DNA of 64,000 nt from assembly GCF_005239225.2 (NCBI RefSeq), contig NC_133295.1:1240001-1304000 (forward strand). Direction: 5' to 3'. Below are positions 24,101-35,029 of this stretch, piece after piece. Each line of letters starts with the position of its first letter. Within the stretch, counting starts at the first letter, position 1. The notes under the pieces are model-generated. The model saw nothing but the letters and a program-made list of their open reading frames with translations, was not told the origin of the DNA and did not search any database. This stretch comes from Populus alba (taxonomy: Eukaryota; Streptophyta; Magnoliopsida; Malpighiales; Salicaceae). The position numbers and the translations under genes are program-made.

Positions 24101-25569
24101 TCTTGAAACTGTTCACTTGAAATGGTTGAGGACCCCACCATGACATCACATCTCTTATCTGGATTATACCACTGAGAAATTGGTGGTTGCATGGGAATTT
24201 GTCGGAGTCAAGCAAAATTCTGGAATCTTGCGGATGCTGGTCGACAACTTAAACGGCAGAGGAATGTCCCATCTTGGCAAAGATATTTGGGCAATTGATG
24301 CTGCCGTGAGACCTGGCTATACCACATAATTAAGGGTTCACACCGTCAAAGTCATCTCCATGATTTACCTCTCCTCATTGTTCTAGAATCCATGACAGAT
24401 CCTTCAATCTTTCTCTCTTCATAGCTTGTTCAATTCTTGGGCAAATCCTCATAACATTATTTCAATCTTCCAATGTTGCTAAGGTTGGCTGAGGATTGTT
24501 AGAAAACTTTCTAACAACTTGGTAATCTTGGCAGCGCACAAAGAACAAAAGCATGTGGAGTCCCACGTTGTCAAAATTGGAAGAGAACCCGGTGAATCTA
24601 CAACATCTTCTATTTCCTCTTTGATTCCTTACTGACGGTGCAGCAAACAACCCTTTTGTGTTTTAATGCCGATATTGGAAGGAAACAATTATGGACAATG
24701 TGAAACCACTGCATCCCTTCTTGGATTTCCCATTTGCATATCCACAAACAGATTCCGGTCGAGAGATCTCTACTACGTTGAAATTTGATGTCTGCTCATG
24801 TTTTTCAAACCAAACTCGACTCCTCTGTCTACTACAAAGTTTTGCTCGTGCCACACGTAGAAGTTCAGTGTCTTATCATGGTTTTTCAGACCAACATCTT
24901 GTGCCGCTGAAATGGAATTGAGCTCATAATTGGGGTAGCTTCAAAGAAGACTAATGCACCATGTACAGGAGACCGGTAATTGTTTGGTTCCATTAGATGA
25001 TGTGGAGGTGATGAACATTTAACAATGCAACTGGATAAGAACCAGAGTTGTCATTAGTTGATGACTGAAGGCGTTGTTGCTTTTGTTCATGACGAAAAAG
25101 GAGAGATACAGCTTCAATTAGATGTGAACAAGCAGGGTTCCCACAGAAGACTGTGCAGATATTCTCTTTCCATTTGATGCTCAACACTTGTTCGAGCAGA
25201 TCTGAGTCCAGCTACTTCACATTTAATGCTCTCAACCTTAATCTGATAATGAGCCTCTATCTGACATCTTTCTTCACCTCCATCATTTTTCTCCAATCAC
25301 TTGCAGCACAGCTTGTGCGGGGGACCTACCTTTCAACCCGGTTCATGTATGATAAATGTATGAATATGTAATCTATATGATGAACTCACCCTTCGAGAGG
25401 TGACAATATGGTCGTAACTCTTGTATGATGGACAAGAATCATGATTTTTGCCCAAACTCTACAATGAAAATTTTCGGAGCAACGGCCAATGTGTCACCCA
25501 CAAGTCTTGAGGTCAAGATGCTTCAAGAAGGGTTTGCCCTTATGCAAAAAAACGATAGCACATACAACC
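21143..25569 (-). other. Interior of element C, noncoding
   Basis: Near 21160-21270, in sense, a doubled segment around GAGTGCGCC and TTTCTAACCCTA is shared with element B near 57035-57125. Near 21310-21345 is a donor-like CAG/GTAAGTAT followed by text also found in B at 56919. The remaining 4.2 kb has no long open frame and no recognised pol domain. It may be decayed element sequence or captured host DNA; I cannot tell which. Confidence 0.6.
23959..24192 (-). pseudogene. Possible gag zinc-knuckle remnant (element C)
   Basis: The short open frame contains QWYNPDKRCD. This fits the text before the zinc knuckle of related gag proteins, such as the element B stretch around residue 460 (WNKPDLTCEYH). 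Directly after it one base is out of frame; in the shifted frame a HGGVLNHF-like string with a stop follows. This is weak evidence, consistent with a decayed gag in a non-autonomous element. Confidence 0.35.
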
Positions 25570-25963
25570 TAAGGACAGGTTCTATTCATTATGTGAACAT
25601 GGGTAGGTTTTCTATCTGGTCTCAAAAGGATCTCATATCTGCCCAGTGACGTTCTTCGTAAAGACAGTATGGGGGCGTTGCAAGGAATGGTTAAGGCACG
25701 TATACCCACCATTACCAAGCAGGCACTCAGATATGAGTTGGGTGTTTCACGCATCTGAACCCTGACCAATAGTCTTAGGGCAGATCGCTAGTTCCCCACC
25801 TAACCTAGAAGCTTGTGTGTGCTTTCAAAAATAAATACAGATGATACATGAGACAATTCTATAAAATGCATGGAAATAAATATTAACAAAAAAGATAAAA
25901 ATACTAAAACTTAAACACATCAAATATACAAAGCTTAGTCCAATAATGTCAAAAACAGTACCT
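25570..25963 (-). other. 5' leader of element C
   Basis: In sense it resembles the B leader (about 45740-45870) in phrases around CACTGGGCAG, TTTTGAGACCAG and TAGAAAAC. In A2 and B the leader leads to ORF1. In C no ORF1 follows. Confidence 0.6.
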
Positions 25964-25981
25964 TCCCCAGTGGAGTCGCCA
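25964..25981 (-). promoter_or_regulatory. Primer binding site (element C)
   Basis: In sense TGGCGACTCCACTGGGGA, three bases after the 5' LTR. It is identical to the PBS of A2 and B. I believe it matches the 3' end of a tRNA-Arg, which is the known primer class for Ogre elements. Confidence 0.88.
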
Positions 25982-25984
25982 TTC

Positions 25985-27899
25985 TGTCGCACCCCAAAAA
26001 AAATCAGAAGGCGGCATCGGCTGGCGATTTATCTCTGTTGTGTAGTGTTTGAATTCGGTTCGTTGGAGTCGCCACCTAGTAATTCATTGAGGGCTACTAG
26101 GAAACCTGATGTACTGGTCTTGTCAGAGATCGTGGGTAAGGGACTGGTTGTGGTTAGGGAAGGTATTAGCGCCCCTAACGCACCCTACCTGAGGCAAGCT
26201 GCTTCACGAATTTGATGTGTTAAAGAAGTTTTAATAATTATCTTTTCATCGGAAATTAGAAATATCACTTACGTATAAGTTAATAATTCTTAACCGTGAT
26301 CCGATCAAAATATTAAATTCTTCTTTAATATATTTGCAATTTTATCCTGAAAAAATAAAATAAATAAAATAACAAATTCAATAAAACAAATACAACCACA
26401 CACATACACTTTCACTGTTTTTATTTCTTTTCTTTTCTTTTCTTTTTGTTTTTTCTTTTCATTTACATCCATAATACAAATACAAATTACAAAAAACTCA
26501 AAACTAAATAAAATATTACATTAAAAAACAATTTTGGAAATTACAAAATGAACCAAAACATTCCGGAACAGTGCTGGAAACCTCTAACTCGCCGGAACAG
26601 TGTTGCGAAGCCGCTGGGACAGCAGTGGCAGTGGTGGCGCGTGGATCTCACGCGCCCCGTGAAAACAAGGCGAAAACAGGGGGGGTCTGCAACGACCTCT
26701 TCCCTCCTTCTTTCCTCGCCGGCGCCAACCTGCAGATCAATCAAAGAACAACACAGCAGTCGATTTTAATTTTTCTTAGTTTTCCAGATCTGTTTTATTT
26801 TCTCCACCGTTCGGGTCTGCTTCCGTTTTACTTTCCAGCCGTTGTTCTTCCTTCTTCTTCTGTGGCCGACCTGCTGTGGAGTGAGGAGTGGCTCAAGGCT
26901 GGAGGCCGGAGCTGCGGGTGCAGCCGTGCGTGGTGGAGGAGCTGCTGCTGGGTCGTCTTTGCTGCGGGAGGCAGAAGACGAGCAGATCGGTGGTGTCGGC
27001 CAGGTGGGGGAGACCCACGGGTCTGAGGGGAGAAGCTGGGTCTGCTCGGGTCGTTCTGGTGGGAGAGAGGGAAAGAGAAGAGAGCAGCGATGGCCGGTGA
27101 AGGAAGAAGATTGCAGAGGAGGCTGCTATGGTCTCCGTTCGGTTCGTCCCTTGCTCCTGCAGCTGAGAGGGAAAGTTCCGGGTTGATGGTTGTCCAGAGG
27201 AACGGCTGAGAGGGGAGAGTGAAGGTGAGGGCTTTCGGTTCAGTAGAGAAGAAGAGAAAACTAAAAAAAAAAATCAAAGTGGTGGGGGGCTGTTGTTTTG
27301 GAAAAATGGGGGCTGCTCTCGGGTGGAAGAAGAGAAAACTGAAAAAATCAAATGGTGGAGGGGTTGTTTGGCCGGTGTTCAAAAATGCAAAAAGGTCAGG
27401 GCGGCTGTGTTTTGGCTTCAGGAGAAGAAGGCTCGGGAAAACAAAATTCCAAGGGAGGGGGCGGCAGGCTTGGTAGAGATAGGTTTAGGGTTAGGTTGTT
27501 TTTTTGTATTTTTTTGATATTTCAAAATTGCCCCCCCTCAAAAATCAGTTTTAGCATGGTATTTATAGAAAAACATTTGCTAGGTTTTTCAACTTGGTCC
27601 CTCAACTTCTTTCTTTTTGTAAATTTTGATTTTTCTTATTTTTTTTGTATTTTTTGAAAACGAGCAATATCAACGTCGACTCAAATGCGAAAAATCAATG
27701 ATTTAAAAATGACGCGTGAAAAGTCGAACGCGTTTGAAAATCTTTTAACAATTTAAATTCTTTTTTAGACGACGTTGAAAATGCTAAAATGACGAAAATA
27801 TATTAAAAACATATTTTTTGGATTTTCTTTGTTTTTTCTCAATTTTTTTGGATTTTTTGAAAATATATCAAAACATGGGTCAAAAATTGGGTAGCAACA
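25985..27899 (-). repeat. LTR, family C (5' LTR of element C)
   Basis: It is the partner of 17613-19527 and has the same length and ends. The TATA box is at 27560-27567 and the inverted repeat at 26636-26656. The right flank TCCTG at 27900-27904 is the target duplication. Confidence 0.92.
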
Positions 27900-28635
27900 T
27901 CCTGCATCAGGGATATAACAGAAGTAACTGAATGGCATACACTCTTGCAATTGTGAAAGTGGTCATTACTGTATTTTGCAACTACATCTTTGTGTTGAAA
28001 CCATCCCTCATTACATTCTTTTCTGCACCTGAAACCAAGCAAGGTTAAGCAAGGAGTGGGTCCAAATTGCTTTAGAACATTGTTTGTACCTGTTGAGATG
28101 GTTTTATCACACTTTTTAATAGTTATTCATGTCTTACAAGTTACCAGAATTACTATATTTTACTTGCAAATATTGCTACTGTTGTGATAACAGAATCTGT
28201 CAGTCAAGTGTTCTTTTAAATTTACAAGAGTTGCTTCAATCTGTTCATAACTCTACTTTCAAAATACTCTCAGAAACAGAGATTGATTTAAGTGATCACA
28301 AATAAGGAAACGGAGACATAAGAAAAGGACCCAAAACATAATGATTTTATAGTTAACACAAACTTGTTACATGCATGAATTCTTTTTCATAGAAGTAATG
28401 TACATTTAACCTTGAATTATGTAAACTACAAAAAAAATAAAATAAAAAAATCCAATACTATGAATATGCCACCCAATTGTTGATCCACTTGATATCTTGA
28501 TTGTACTGCAAAATTAGACAGGTAAGACTGATCAAATGAAATAGTAAAGAAAACATAGCCTAACATAAACTGTAAACATAAAATTTGAAAACTCAAATGC
28601 TTGCAAAACTTACTTGAAAATATCAATTGCATTAT
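27900..28635. other. Noncoding flank between element C and the receptor-like gene
   Basis: No gene. The part 28109-28350 is the 3' flank of the receptor-like protein gene and recurs at 34416-34690. Minus-strand frames here are short and lack any domain. Confidence 0.7.
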
Positions 28636-31356
28636 TTAGTTTCTTCTAGCACCATATCTGCCAGCATTCTTTTTTGTTTTTTTGCTCTGGAGATTCCATT
28701 TATCTTCAACCATCCTAAAAAACCATGAAGGCTTTTTTGTTCTTAACACAATGTATCCCGTTGCAACTCCAAACATAAACCCGCATCCATACCCCATTGT
28801 CACAGCTTTCCATCCAAATCCTTCTCCAAACAATGTTGAATCATCTCCTTCATCAAAGCTTGATGGTGCCTCATCACCGTAACATTTTTTTAGTACTTGA
28901 GATCCACATAAACCCATGTTTCCTTCAAATGAGCTTGCATCAAAGGTGTTGAATTGCTGTCCACTTGGTATTGGCCCCTCAAGATGGTTATGTGAAAGGT
29001 TTAGGATTGCAAGAAATGTTAGACCCCCCAGCTGCGTTGGAATTCTTCCGGTAAGCAAATTTGAAGATAGATCTAATGATTCCAAATTGGTCAAATTTCC
29101 TAATGATGATTGGATATGACCTGTAAGGGAATTATGAGAAAGGTTGAGCTGTTGGAGTGCTTTAAGCTTTCCTATCACTTTTGGAATCTCTCCGGTGAAA
29201 TTGTTATTTGACAAATCAAGTACTCTGATAGTACTTTGGATCTTCGTAAACTCAATTTCTACACCTTTCCATGTCATTTCTATGGAATAGACATAGCCAG
29301 TGTAATTTGTTGCACTCATGTAAATCATGTTCTGATCCGAGGTCATCATTGCTTCAAGACTATTGAAATACCCAGTTGGCAATGGCCCATTAAAATTGTT
29401 GTGAGAGATGTCAAAAATCTGTAATTTAGAGAAGGAATTATATGCAGTCGAATCCTTCACAAAACCTTGGAGTTTATTGGATTTTAGGACAAGAATTTGG
29501 AGCTTTGGAAGCATTTCTAGAAAGTAGGGAAATGTATCCTCAATCTTATTGTTGCCAAGGTCAATAACTTGCAACATTGTGCAGTTGATGATAGACGGTG
29601 GTATTTTCCCTTCTAATTCATTTCCATTGAGGTTGAGATATTCCAAGCTATTATCCTTTGAAAATGTTGAAGGGATAATGCCTTGAAAATTGTTCATGCC
29701 TAGATGCAATACCAAGAGCATGCTGTTGAAGTTCCCCAAACATTGTGGCACAGAACCACTCAAGCTGTTGGTGGACAAGTCCAGGACCCGAAGGAATCTC
29801 AGCTTGCAAATAGAAGAAGAAATCTCACCTGTCAAATTACTATTGGATGCAAGAATAAGGGTTGTCAAGTTCTCTTGTTTGAAAATTGAACTTGGGATTG
29901 GACCATGCAAGTGGTTATTGCTCAAATCAAGGAATCTCAAAGAATCATGTTGGAGTTCACTTATATTACCTATGAAATTATTGTTATGAAGGTCAAGATA
30001 TTGTAAAGAAGGAAGAGCAAACAAAAAGGATGGTATTGTTCCATTGAACAAGTTACCATATAAAAATAGATATTGTAGATTTGAAAGGGTATTTAATTGA
30101 GAATGGATAGGGCCTACTAGTTGATTATTTGATAAATCTAAATCTAAAAGATTGACTAGGCTACTCAAAGAATCTGGAACTTGACCCATAAATTTATTGG
30201 AAAAGAGATCCAAGTAACGAAGCTGTACAAGGTTTCCTAGTGATGATGGGATCTGACCACTAAAATTATTAGATGAGAGGTCTAAAGAGGTGAGTTGTGT
30301 GAGATTACCAAGTGATGATGGGATTTGACCGCTAAAATTATTACCTAAGAGGTCTAAAGAGGTGAGTTGTGTGAGATTACCAAGTGATGATGGGATATGA
30401 CCGCTAAAATTATTATCTGAGAGGTCTAAAGAGATGAGCTGTGTGAGATTACTGAGCAGGGCTAGATTTGACCTTATAATGCTACTATTACTAAGATACA
30501 TATATTCTAATGACTTTAAATTACTGATTAAGTTGTTTTCTAAAAAAACTGAAATTCTTGTAATAGAAAGATCCAACAGAGAGAGGACATTACTCAAATT
30601 GGACGAAGGAAAAGAGCCAGTGAGGCCCTTGTTGTCTGACAGATCTAGTGATTCAAGGTTTGGGAGGAGAAAGATGTTACCCGGGAATTTCCCCTGCAAT
30701 CCACAATTACTAAGGGAAAGAGATGAAAAGGAAGAGGATAGATTCGTCAAGGAACTGGGTACAACTAGTGATATGTTTACCCGACTCAAATCCAGTTCTC
30801 TAAGATTGGTTAGGTTTCGAACAATCTTGTCAAAAGAAATTGGTTCTAGACTCAGATCGCCATTGTCAGATAGATCAAGTGAAACCAATTTGGAGAGGTG
30901 AGTTATTTCCGACGGAACTTGTCCTGTAAAGATTGAGAAATTTAGGTTAAGAAGTGTCAGGTTGGAAAAGTGGCCAAATCGAGAAGAAATATGAGACCTA
31001 TTGAAATCATTGTCAGAGAGGTCGAGCTTTTGAAGATGATGCAGGGAGAAGAGGGTGCTATTGGGAAGGAGGGTGCCATAAAGCATGCTGCAAGCAAGGT
31101 CCAGTCCAGTGACATGCCCTGTTTTCATGTCACAGGTGACGCCATCCCACAAGCAGCAGTCTGTGCCCTCTTTCCACGACTCTGTCTTGGGATGCCGGCA
31201 ACGCGCTGAAGCAAAGCTACGAATGGAAAAGGACCTTTTGAATTGGAGCAAAGAAAGGCTTTGGTCAGGAGCACAGAAATGAGAAGAAGAAATAGTTGAA
31301 TGGAAATGGAAGAGAAACAGAATGAAAGAGAGAGATGAAATAGGTGGAAACCCCAT
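28636..31356 (-). CDS. Leucine-rich-repeat receptor-like protein (Cf-9/RLP family)
   Basis: This is a single uninterrupted frame of 906 residues, typical for this intronless family of cell-surface immune receptors. Residues 1-24 are a signal peptide with a Phe/Leu-rich core. A cysteine-rich N-cap follows (CAPDQSLSLLQFK, then WKEGTDCCLWDGVTCD). About 25-30 LRRs of the plant extracellular type (NLxxLxxLDLSxNxFxGxIPxx) run to about residue 800, interrupted near 660-700 by the island segment containing YSIEMTWKGVEIEF. The C-cap (GNMGLCGSQVLKKC), an acidic stretch, a transmembrane helix at about 851-871 with GxxxG spacing and a 35-residue basic tail follow. There is no kinase domain; such proteins signal through SOBIR1-type partner kinases. 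The ATG at 31356 directly precedes the signal peptide, and a TATA box lies 72 bp upstream. It appears intact. The ligand cannot be deduced. Confidence 0.95.
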   Translation of the reverse strand: MGFPPISSLSFILFLFHFHSTISSSHFCAPDQSLSLLQFKRSFSIRSFASARCRHPKTESWKEGTDCCLWDGVTCDMKTGHVTGLDLACSMLYGTLLPNSTLFSLHHLQKLDLSDNDFNRSHISSRFGHFSNLTLLNLNFSIFTGQVPSEITHLSKLVSLDLSDNGDLSLEPISFDKIVRNLTNLRELDLSRVNISLVVPSSLTNLSSSFSSLSLSNCGLQGKFPGNIFLLPNLESLDLSDNKGLTGSFPSSNLSNVLSLLDLSITRISVFLENNLISNLKSLEYMYLSNSSIIRSNLALLSNLTQLISLDLSDNNFSGHIPSSLGNLTQLTSLDLLGNNFSGQIPSSLGNLTQLTSLDLSSNNFSGQIPSSLGNLVQLRYLDLFSNKFMGQVPDSLSSLVNLLDLDLSNNQLVGPIHSQLNTLSNLQYLFLYGNLFNGTIPSFLFALPSLQYLDLHNNNFIGNISELQHDSLRFLDLSNNHLHGPIPSSIFKQENLTTLILASNSNLTGEISSSICKLRFLRVLDLSTNSLSGSVPQCLGNFNSMLLVLHLGMNNFQGIIPSTFSKDNSLEYLNLNGNELEGKIPPSIINCTMLQVIDLGNNKIEDTFPYFLEMLPKLQILVLKSNKLQGFVKDSTAYNSFSKLQIFDISHNNFNGPLPTGYFNSLEAMMTSDQNMIYMSATNYTGYVYSIEMTWKGVEIEFTKIQSTIRVLDLSNNNFTGEIPKVIGKLKALQQLNLSHNSLTGHIQSSLGNLTNLESLDLSSNLLTGRIPTQLGGLTFLAILNLSHNHLEGPIPSGQQFNTFDASSFEGNMGLCGSQVLKKCYGDEAPSSFDEGDDSTLFGEGFGWKAVTMGYGCGFMFGVATGYIVLRTKKPSWFFRMVEDKWNLQSKKTKKNAGRYGARRN
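30239..30454 (-). repeat. Three 72-bp tandem repeats inside the receptor-like gene
   Basis: Units begin at 30239, 30311 and 30383 and each encodes exactly three LRR half-turns totalling one 24-residue repeat (NLTQLTSLDL, NNFSG, IPSSLG). They are nearly identical at the DNA level, unlike the other LRRs of the gene, so they are a recent in-frame expansion covering residues about 301-372. Confidence 0.9.
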
Positions 31357-31427
31357 GTTTGGCTGGCCTTACAGGATTCAAAGTATATTTGGGAGAGATG
31401 AGGAATGAAGAAAGACATTCTTAGTAG

Positions 31428-31435
31428 TATTTATA
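31428..31435 (-). promoter_or_regulatory. Probable TATA box of the receptor-like gene
   Basis: TATAAATA on the minus strand, 72 bp upstream of the ATG at 31356. This would give a leader of about 40 bases. Confidence 0.55.
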
Positions 31436-31499
31436 CACAAACTAATCTTAGATTGTATACTGACATAGGATGTGTAAAGACGAAATCAAATCTCAAGAA

Positions 31500-32555
31500 A
31501 CAACAAGAGTGAGTGAGTGTTGGAAACGCGGCAAAGTATATTAAAACAAGATTTCTTGTTGACTTCAAATTGCGCAAACTGAATTGGCAAAGTAATAATT
31601 ACGCAAAGCAATGACTTTGTGTGCGCTCGGTAATTGAATGTTCAGAGATGTTTTTTCCAATTGTATTTAGCTATGAGATTTATGAGAAGATTGCTTTGCC
31701 CACTAAAATGTAATTTCCAAGAAATTCAAAGCCACAAAATCGGAAGAAAACTTCTTAATAAGCCACAAGTGGGCTTGCAGAGTTAAAGAGTCATCCTCAC
31801 CTATTATGTCCACGTTCTGGCAATAGCTTGTTTGAATAAAATTTGCTTCCTCTCATGTAATTAAAATTAATTTAATTAAAAAAAAAATATATTTTAAAAG
31901 TAAGATTCAATGAAGATCGAAATAAAAAAGTGTGAGTTAATCTTTGTCACTTTCAAAACCATAGAAAAATTTCACAAAAACAAGTACAAAAAAAATAATA
32001 AAATATTAATGGATAAAATCATAAACAATAAACTTTTGATCAATTTTGACTATAGCAAATCATAAACTCACCATACTAACATCCGCACTATAGCAAATCT
32101 CAAATCTCAAATATTCTCTCTCTCGTAAGAGTAAAACCCATTGAAATATGTAAGGTTCTATCAAATTGACTTCGAATTGCGCAAACTAAATTGTTTTATT
32201 GGCATCTAATGAGTGCGCGCTGGTAAGGTAAAGCGATCTTTTTTAATTAAAAATATATTAATGTGATTATTTTCTAAAATTTATTTTTAATTTTTAATAT
32301 TAATTTATTAAAATCATAAAAATATTAAAAAACTAATATTAATTTTCTAAATAGATTAAATAGTGTTTTAGAGGTTGCTAATAATATTTCTTAAATTAAT
32401 TAATCCTTTTAGTTTTAAAATAACTAAATAGTTATTTGACAAATCTTGATTAGTAATATATATTTTTTTTAAAACACTTTTCTTGCTTATCATTCCTTGA
32501 ATTCATATACTTTGATTTTTCCCTTTTCTATTCTAAATAATAAATAATTTAAACT
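31500..32555. other. Upstream flank of the receptor-like gene, repeat copy a
   Basis: No gene. The segment about 31640-31850 (phrases ATGTTCAGAGATG, TTTCCAAGAAATTCAA and GAGTCATCCTCACC) is one of three copies; the others are at 32985-33180 and 35030-35240. The part 32340-32555 recurs at 37550-37760. Confidence 0.65.
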
Positions 32556-32560
32556 ATGGA

Positions 32561-32741
32561 TTTTTTTTTTTTTTGGATTCGAGGAAACCCCACCCTCCGG
32601 AAAGCGCACTTTGTTGGCCCAGATAAGCGAGTAAAACCCCGGCTATCCCAGGCTTTTACAAGAAGTGCACGCCCTGACTCGAACTCAAGACCTGCTGTGC
32701 AGATCTCAAACCCTTTGCCACCACGCTACACCCCTTGGGGA
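32561..32741 (-). mobile_element. tRNA-derived SINE
   Basis: In the minus direction it starts CCCAAGGGGTGTAGCGTGGT, which contains a Pol III A-box-like sequence (complement of 32712-32732). A B box GAGTTCGAGTC lies at 32676-32686, and the element ends in a run of 14 A. It is about 180 bp. CTATGGA lies just outside the A-tail (32554-32560), and CTATGGGA outside the other end (32743-32750), a near-perfect target duplication. Salicaceae genomes carry many tRNA-derived SINE families; I do not assign one. Confidence 0.82.
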
Positions 32742-32984
32742 CCTATGGGATTATGTATACATAATTGAAAAAATAAATGATAAACAAAGTCATCTTCACC
32801 TTCTTATGTCCAATCCGCAGCTGTACAACAAGATTAAGTAACCAATAAATTCATTCAGCTAATATTTTCACACGAGGAGAAGTCCTTTAATTCACTAACA
32901 CAAGTACTAATAAAATAAGGTAGTTAATTGTGAAATTTTTATAGTAAGATAAAAAAAAATTAAAAATAGTGACAGCTTAATTTG
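32742..32984. other. AT-rich spacer
   Basis: It contains part of a diverged copy of the receptor-gene flank. No gene is seen. Confidence 0.45.
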
Positions 32985-33500
32985 AATGTTCAGAGATGTT
33001 TTTCCAAATTGTATTTGGCAATAAGATTTATGCGAAGATTGCTATAATTTTCACTAAAATATAATTTCCAAGAAATTCAAGCCACAAGAGTCATCCTCAC
33101 CTTCTTATGTCCACTTCAATCCAGTCTCCAGTCAACACGTTCTGGCAATAGCTTTGTTGAAACTAGAAAACTGACAAACAATGGAAAATTAATGGAGTTT
33201 GAAGGTTCTTGCCCTCAAGATACTGTGGGATTGGTCGTCCTAAAAGGTCTTTCTCTCTCAGCATCAACAAGGGAGAACTTGGATGTATAGATATTGTCCA
33301 CTCTTCATGTGGTGCTGAAGGTTCACTTGCAAATATTTCCACACAAGGAGAGCTGTGAGCGTTGGAAACACGGCAGTACTAATTTCCAAAATTGACATTT
33401 TTGCAGCTAGTCTTTGTGCTAACAGATACAGTTCATGCTCTCATTAGAACTTCCTTTGTAGCTCGTCTGATGGCAGCTGTTCTCGGGGACATCTACCCTT
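32985..33500. repeat. Receptor-gene flank repeat, copy b
   Basis: It shares ordered phrases with 35030-35480: GAGTCATCCTCACCTTC, CAGTCTCCAGTCAACACG, TTCTGGCAATAGCTTT, AACTGACAAACAATGGA, GGTTCACTTGCAAATATTTC, then GAACTTCCTTTG and CTCGTCTGATGG. Confidence 0.7.
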
Positions 33501-34415
33501 CGCATGTACTGATAGATTATTATTGCTATTATTAACAAGAACAGGGGACTGTTTACTTGAAGGGTTAAACAATTTATATGTTTCTCAGAAAATAGCAATG
33601 AACAAGTGCTAATTAATAGATACAGTTTGTGCTCTTCCTTTGCAGCTCGTCTGATGGGAACTGTACGTTGCTGGGGACTTCTACCACTCGTCCTCGTCTT
33701 CTACAAGACTCCATGCCAACAAAAGACAAAAATGACTAAACAGAGGTGTTGGAAACACGGCAATATTAATTAATTTCCAAAATTAACATTTTTGTTGAGA
33801 TCAAGTCTATGCGAGTGATGTGCAGCAAGTCTATGAAAATCTGCTAAAAGAACAGCCATTCATATGGATTTTAGACCCGCTCAAGATTCTCTAAGCAGGA
33901 AGGAATGTTTCTTTTCAAATAGTTAATAGAATTTTTATAGTGGTGGTTTTAGCATTGCGGGGGTTGTGGTGATGCATATGTCCCTCAATAGTACATCTTA
34001 ATATTAATAAAAAATTTAAACTTTCTTTTCACATACCTTTTGTTCCAAATTGGGTTAAAGAAATATTCAATTATGCATATTAATTACCTTCCAAAACTGA
34101 CATTTTTGTTGAGAGTAGATAAAATCCCCTACATGCAAGTCTATGTGCTTATAGGTACACTCTGTGCTCTTCCTTCGCAGCTCGTCTGATTGGAATTGTA
34201 CGTTCTTCGGGGCTTCTACCCTTCTATGAAATCTGGTCTGTACAGGTTAATAATTAAGGATTTCCATAGAGCAGAGCTCGGAGAAGAAAGTCTCCATATC
34301 CATTTAAATAACAGAGCCCTGTTTTTTTCAAATTAGGGAGCCTATGCCAAGACCTTCTTGCTTCTTATCACGCGTTCCACACCATAAGAAACGTCTGATG
34401 GGTACGTTTGTTACA
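33501..34415. repeat. Further short copies of the receptor-locus repeat
   Basis: A phrase around TTGCAGCTCGTCTGATGG with a following CTGGGGAC- or CTTCGGGGC-like word and CTTCTACC occurs near 33645 and 34180; relatives are at about 33455 and 35440. No coding frame is seen. Confidence 0.55.
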
Positions 34416-34690
34416 CTTTTTAATAGTTATTTATGACTTACAAGTCATCAGAATTACTTTATTTTGCTTGCAAATATTGCTGCTGTTGTGAGAATCAGTC
34501 GAGTGTTATTCTTTTAATTCATAAGAATTGTTTTAATTTGCTTGCACACTCGTAGATTTGTACAGCAATCTGTTCATAACTCTATAAATCTTAAAATACT
34601 CCCAGAAAAGGAGATTGATTTAAGTGATCAAGAATAAAAAAATGGACAAATAAAAAAAAACCCAAAACATAAATGATTTTATAATTTCCA
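34416..34690 (-). repeat. Second copy of the receptor-like gene 3' flank
   Basis: It matches 28109-28350 in order and orientation: CACACTTTTTAATAGTTATT, TTGCAAATATTGCT, CAATCTGTTCATAACTCTA, GAGATTGATTTAAGTGATCA. It lies about 340 bp from an upstream-flank copy (35030-35480), with no gene between. Confidence 0.75.
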
Positions 34691-35029
34691 ACAAGGGAGA
34701 ATCAATCTTCTTTCAGATCAAGGAAGTCAAACCCATGAAACTCTTGAGCGATGCCAAATCCAATTACTTTTTTACTTAGATGCATGCTAGATTCAAGAGT
34801 ATATAGGTCTGACAAGATACTAAATCCAACTTTCTCAAGGAAAAATCAGCGAATCTTTATTTATTAATTACTAAAGACTCAATATATACAAAGTGGAATT
34901 CTATTCATGTCTAATCTTACATCAAAATATTATAAGTTTAGTTAATACTCTGTTATCCTTTATCTTTAATATAACATGAAGTATTCTATTTTGATAATTC
35001 AAATTTATTGAAATAATATTACTTTGAGA

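Larger units (their letters stand above)
17613..27899 (-). mobile_element. Element C: complete non-autonomous Ogre-like LTR retrotransposon
   Basis: 10287 bp, minus strand, flanked by the perfect 5-bp duplication TCCTG. It has two LTRs of 1915 bp each, a PBS (25964-25981) and a polypurine tract (19531-19542). It shares the PBS, leader text, 3' hairpin array and splice-donor-like block with B, so it derives from the same lineage. No RT, RNase H or integrase frame is present in the 6.4-kb interior. It must have used proteins from a relative. The two LTRs differ by few substitutions, most differences being homopolymer length, so the insertion looks young. Confidence 0.93.

Noticed and set aside
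30434..30901. 155-codon plus-strand frame opposite the receptor-like gene
   Set aside because: It is a shadow of LRR coding on the minus strand, with Arg/Ser/Leu composition expected from antisense LRR codons.
32676..32732. A tRNA gene, because of A-box and B-box-like sequences
   Set aside because: No cloverleaf can be drawn, and the poly(A) end with flanking near-repeats identifies a SINE.
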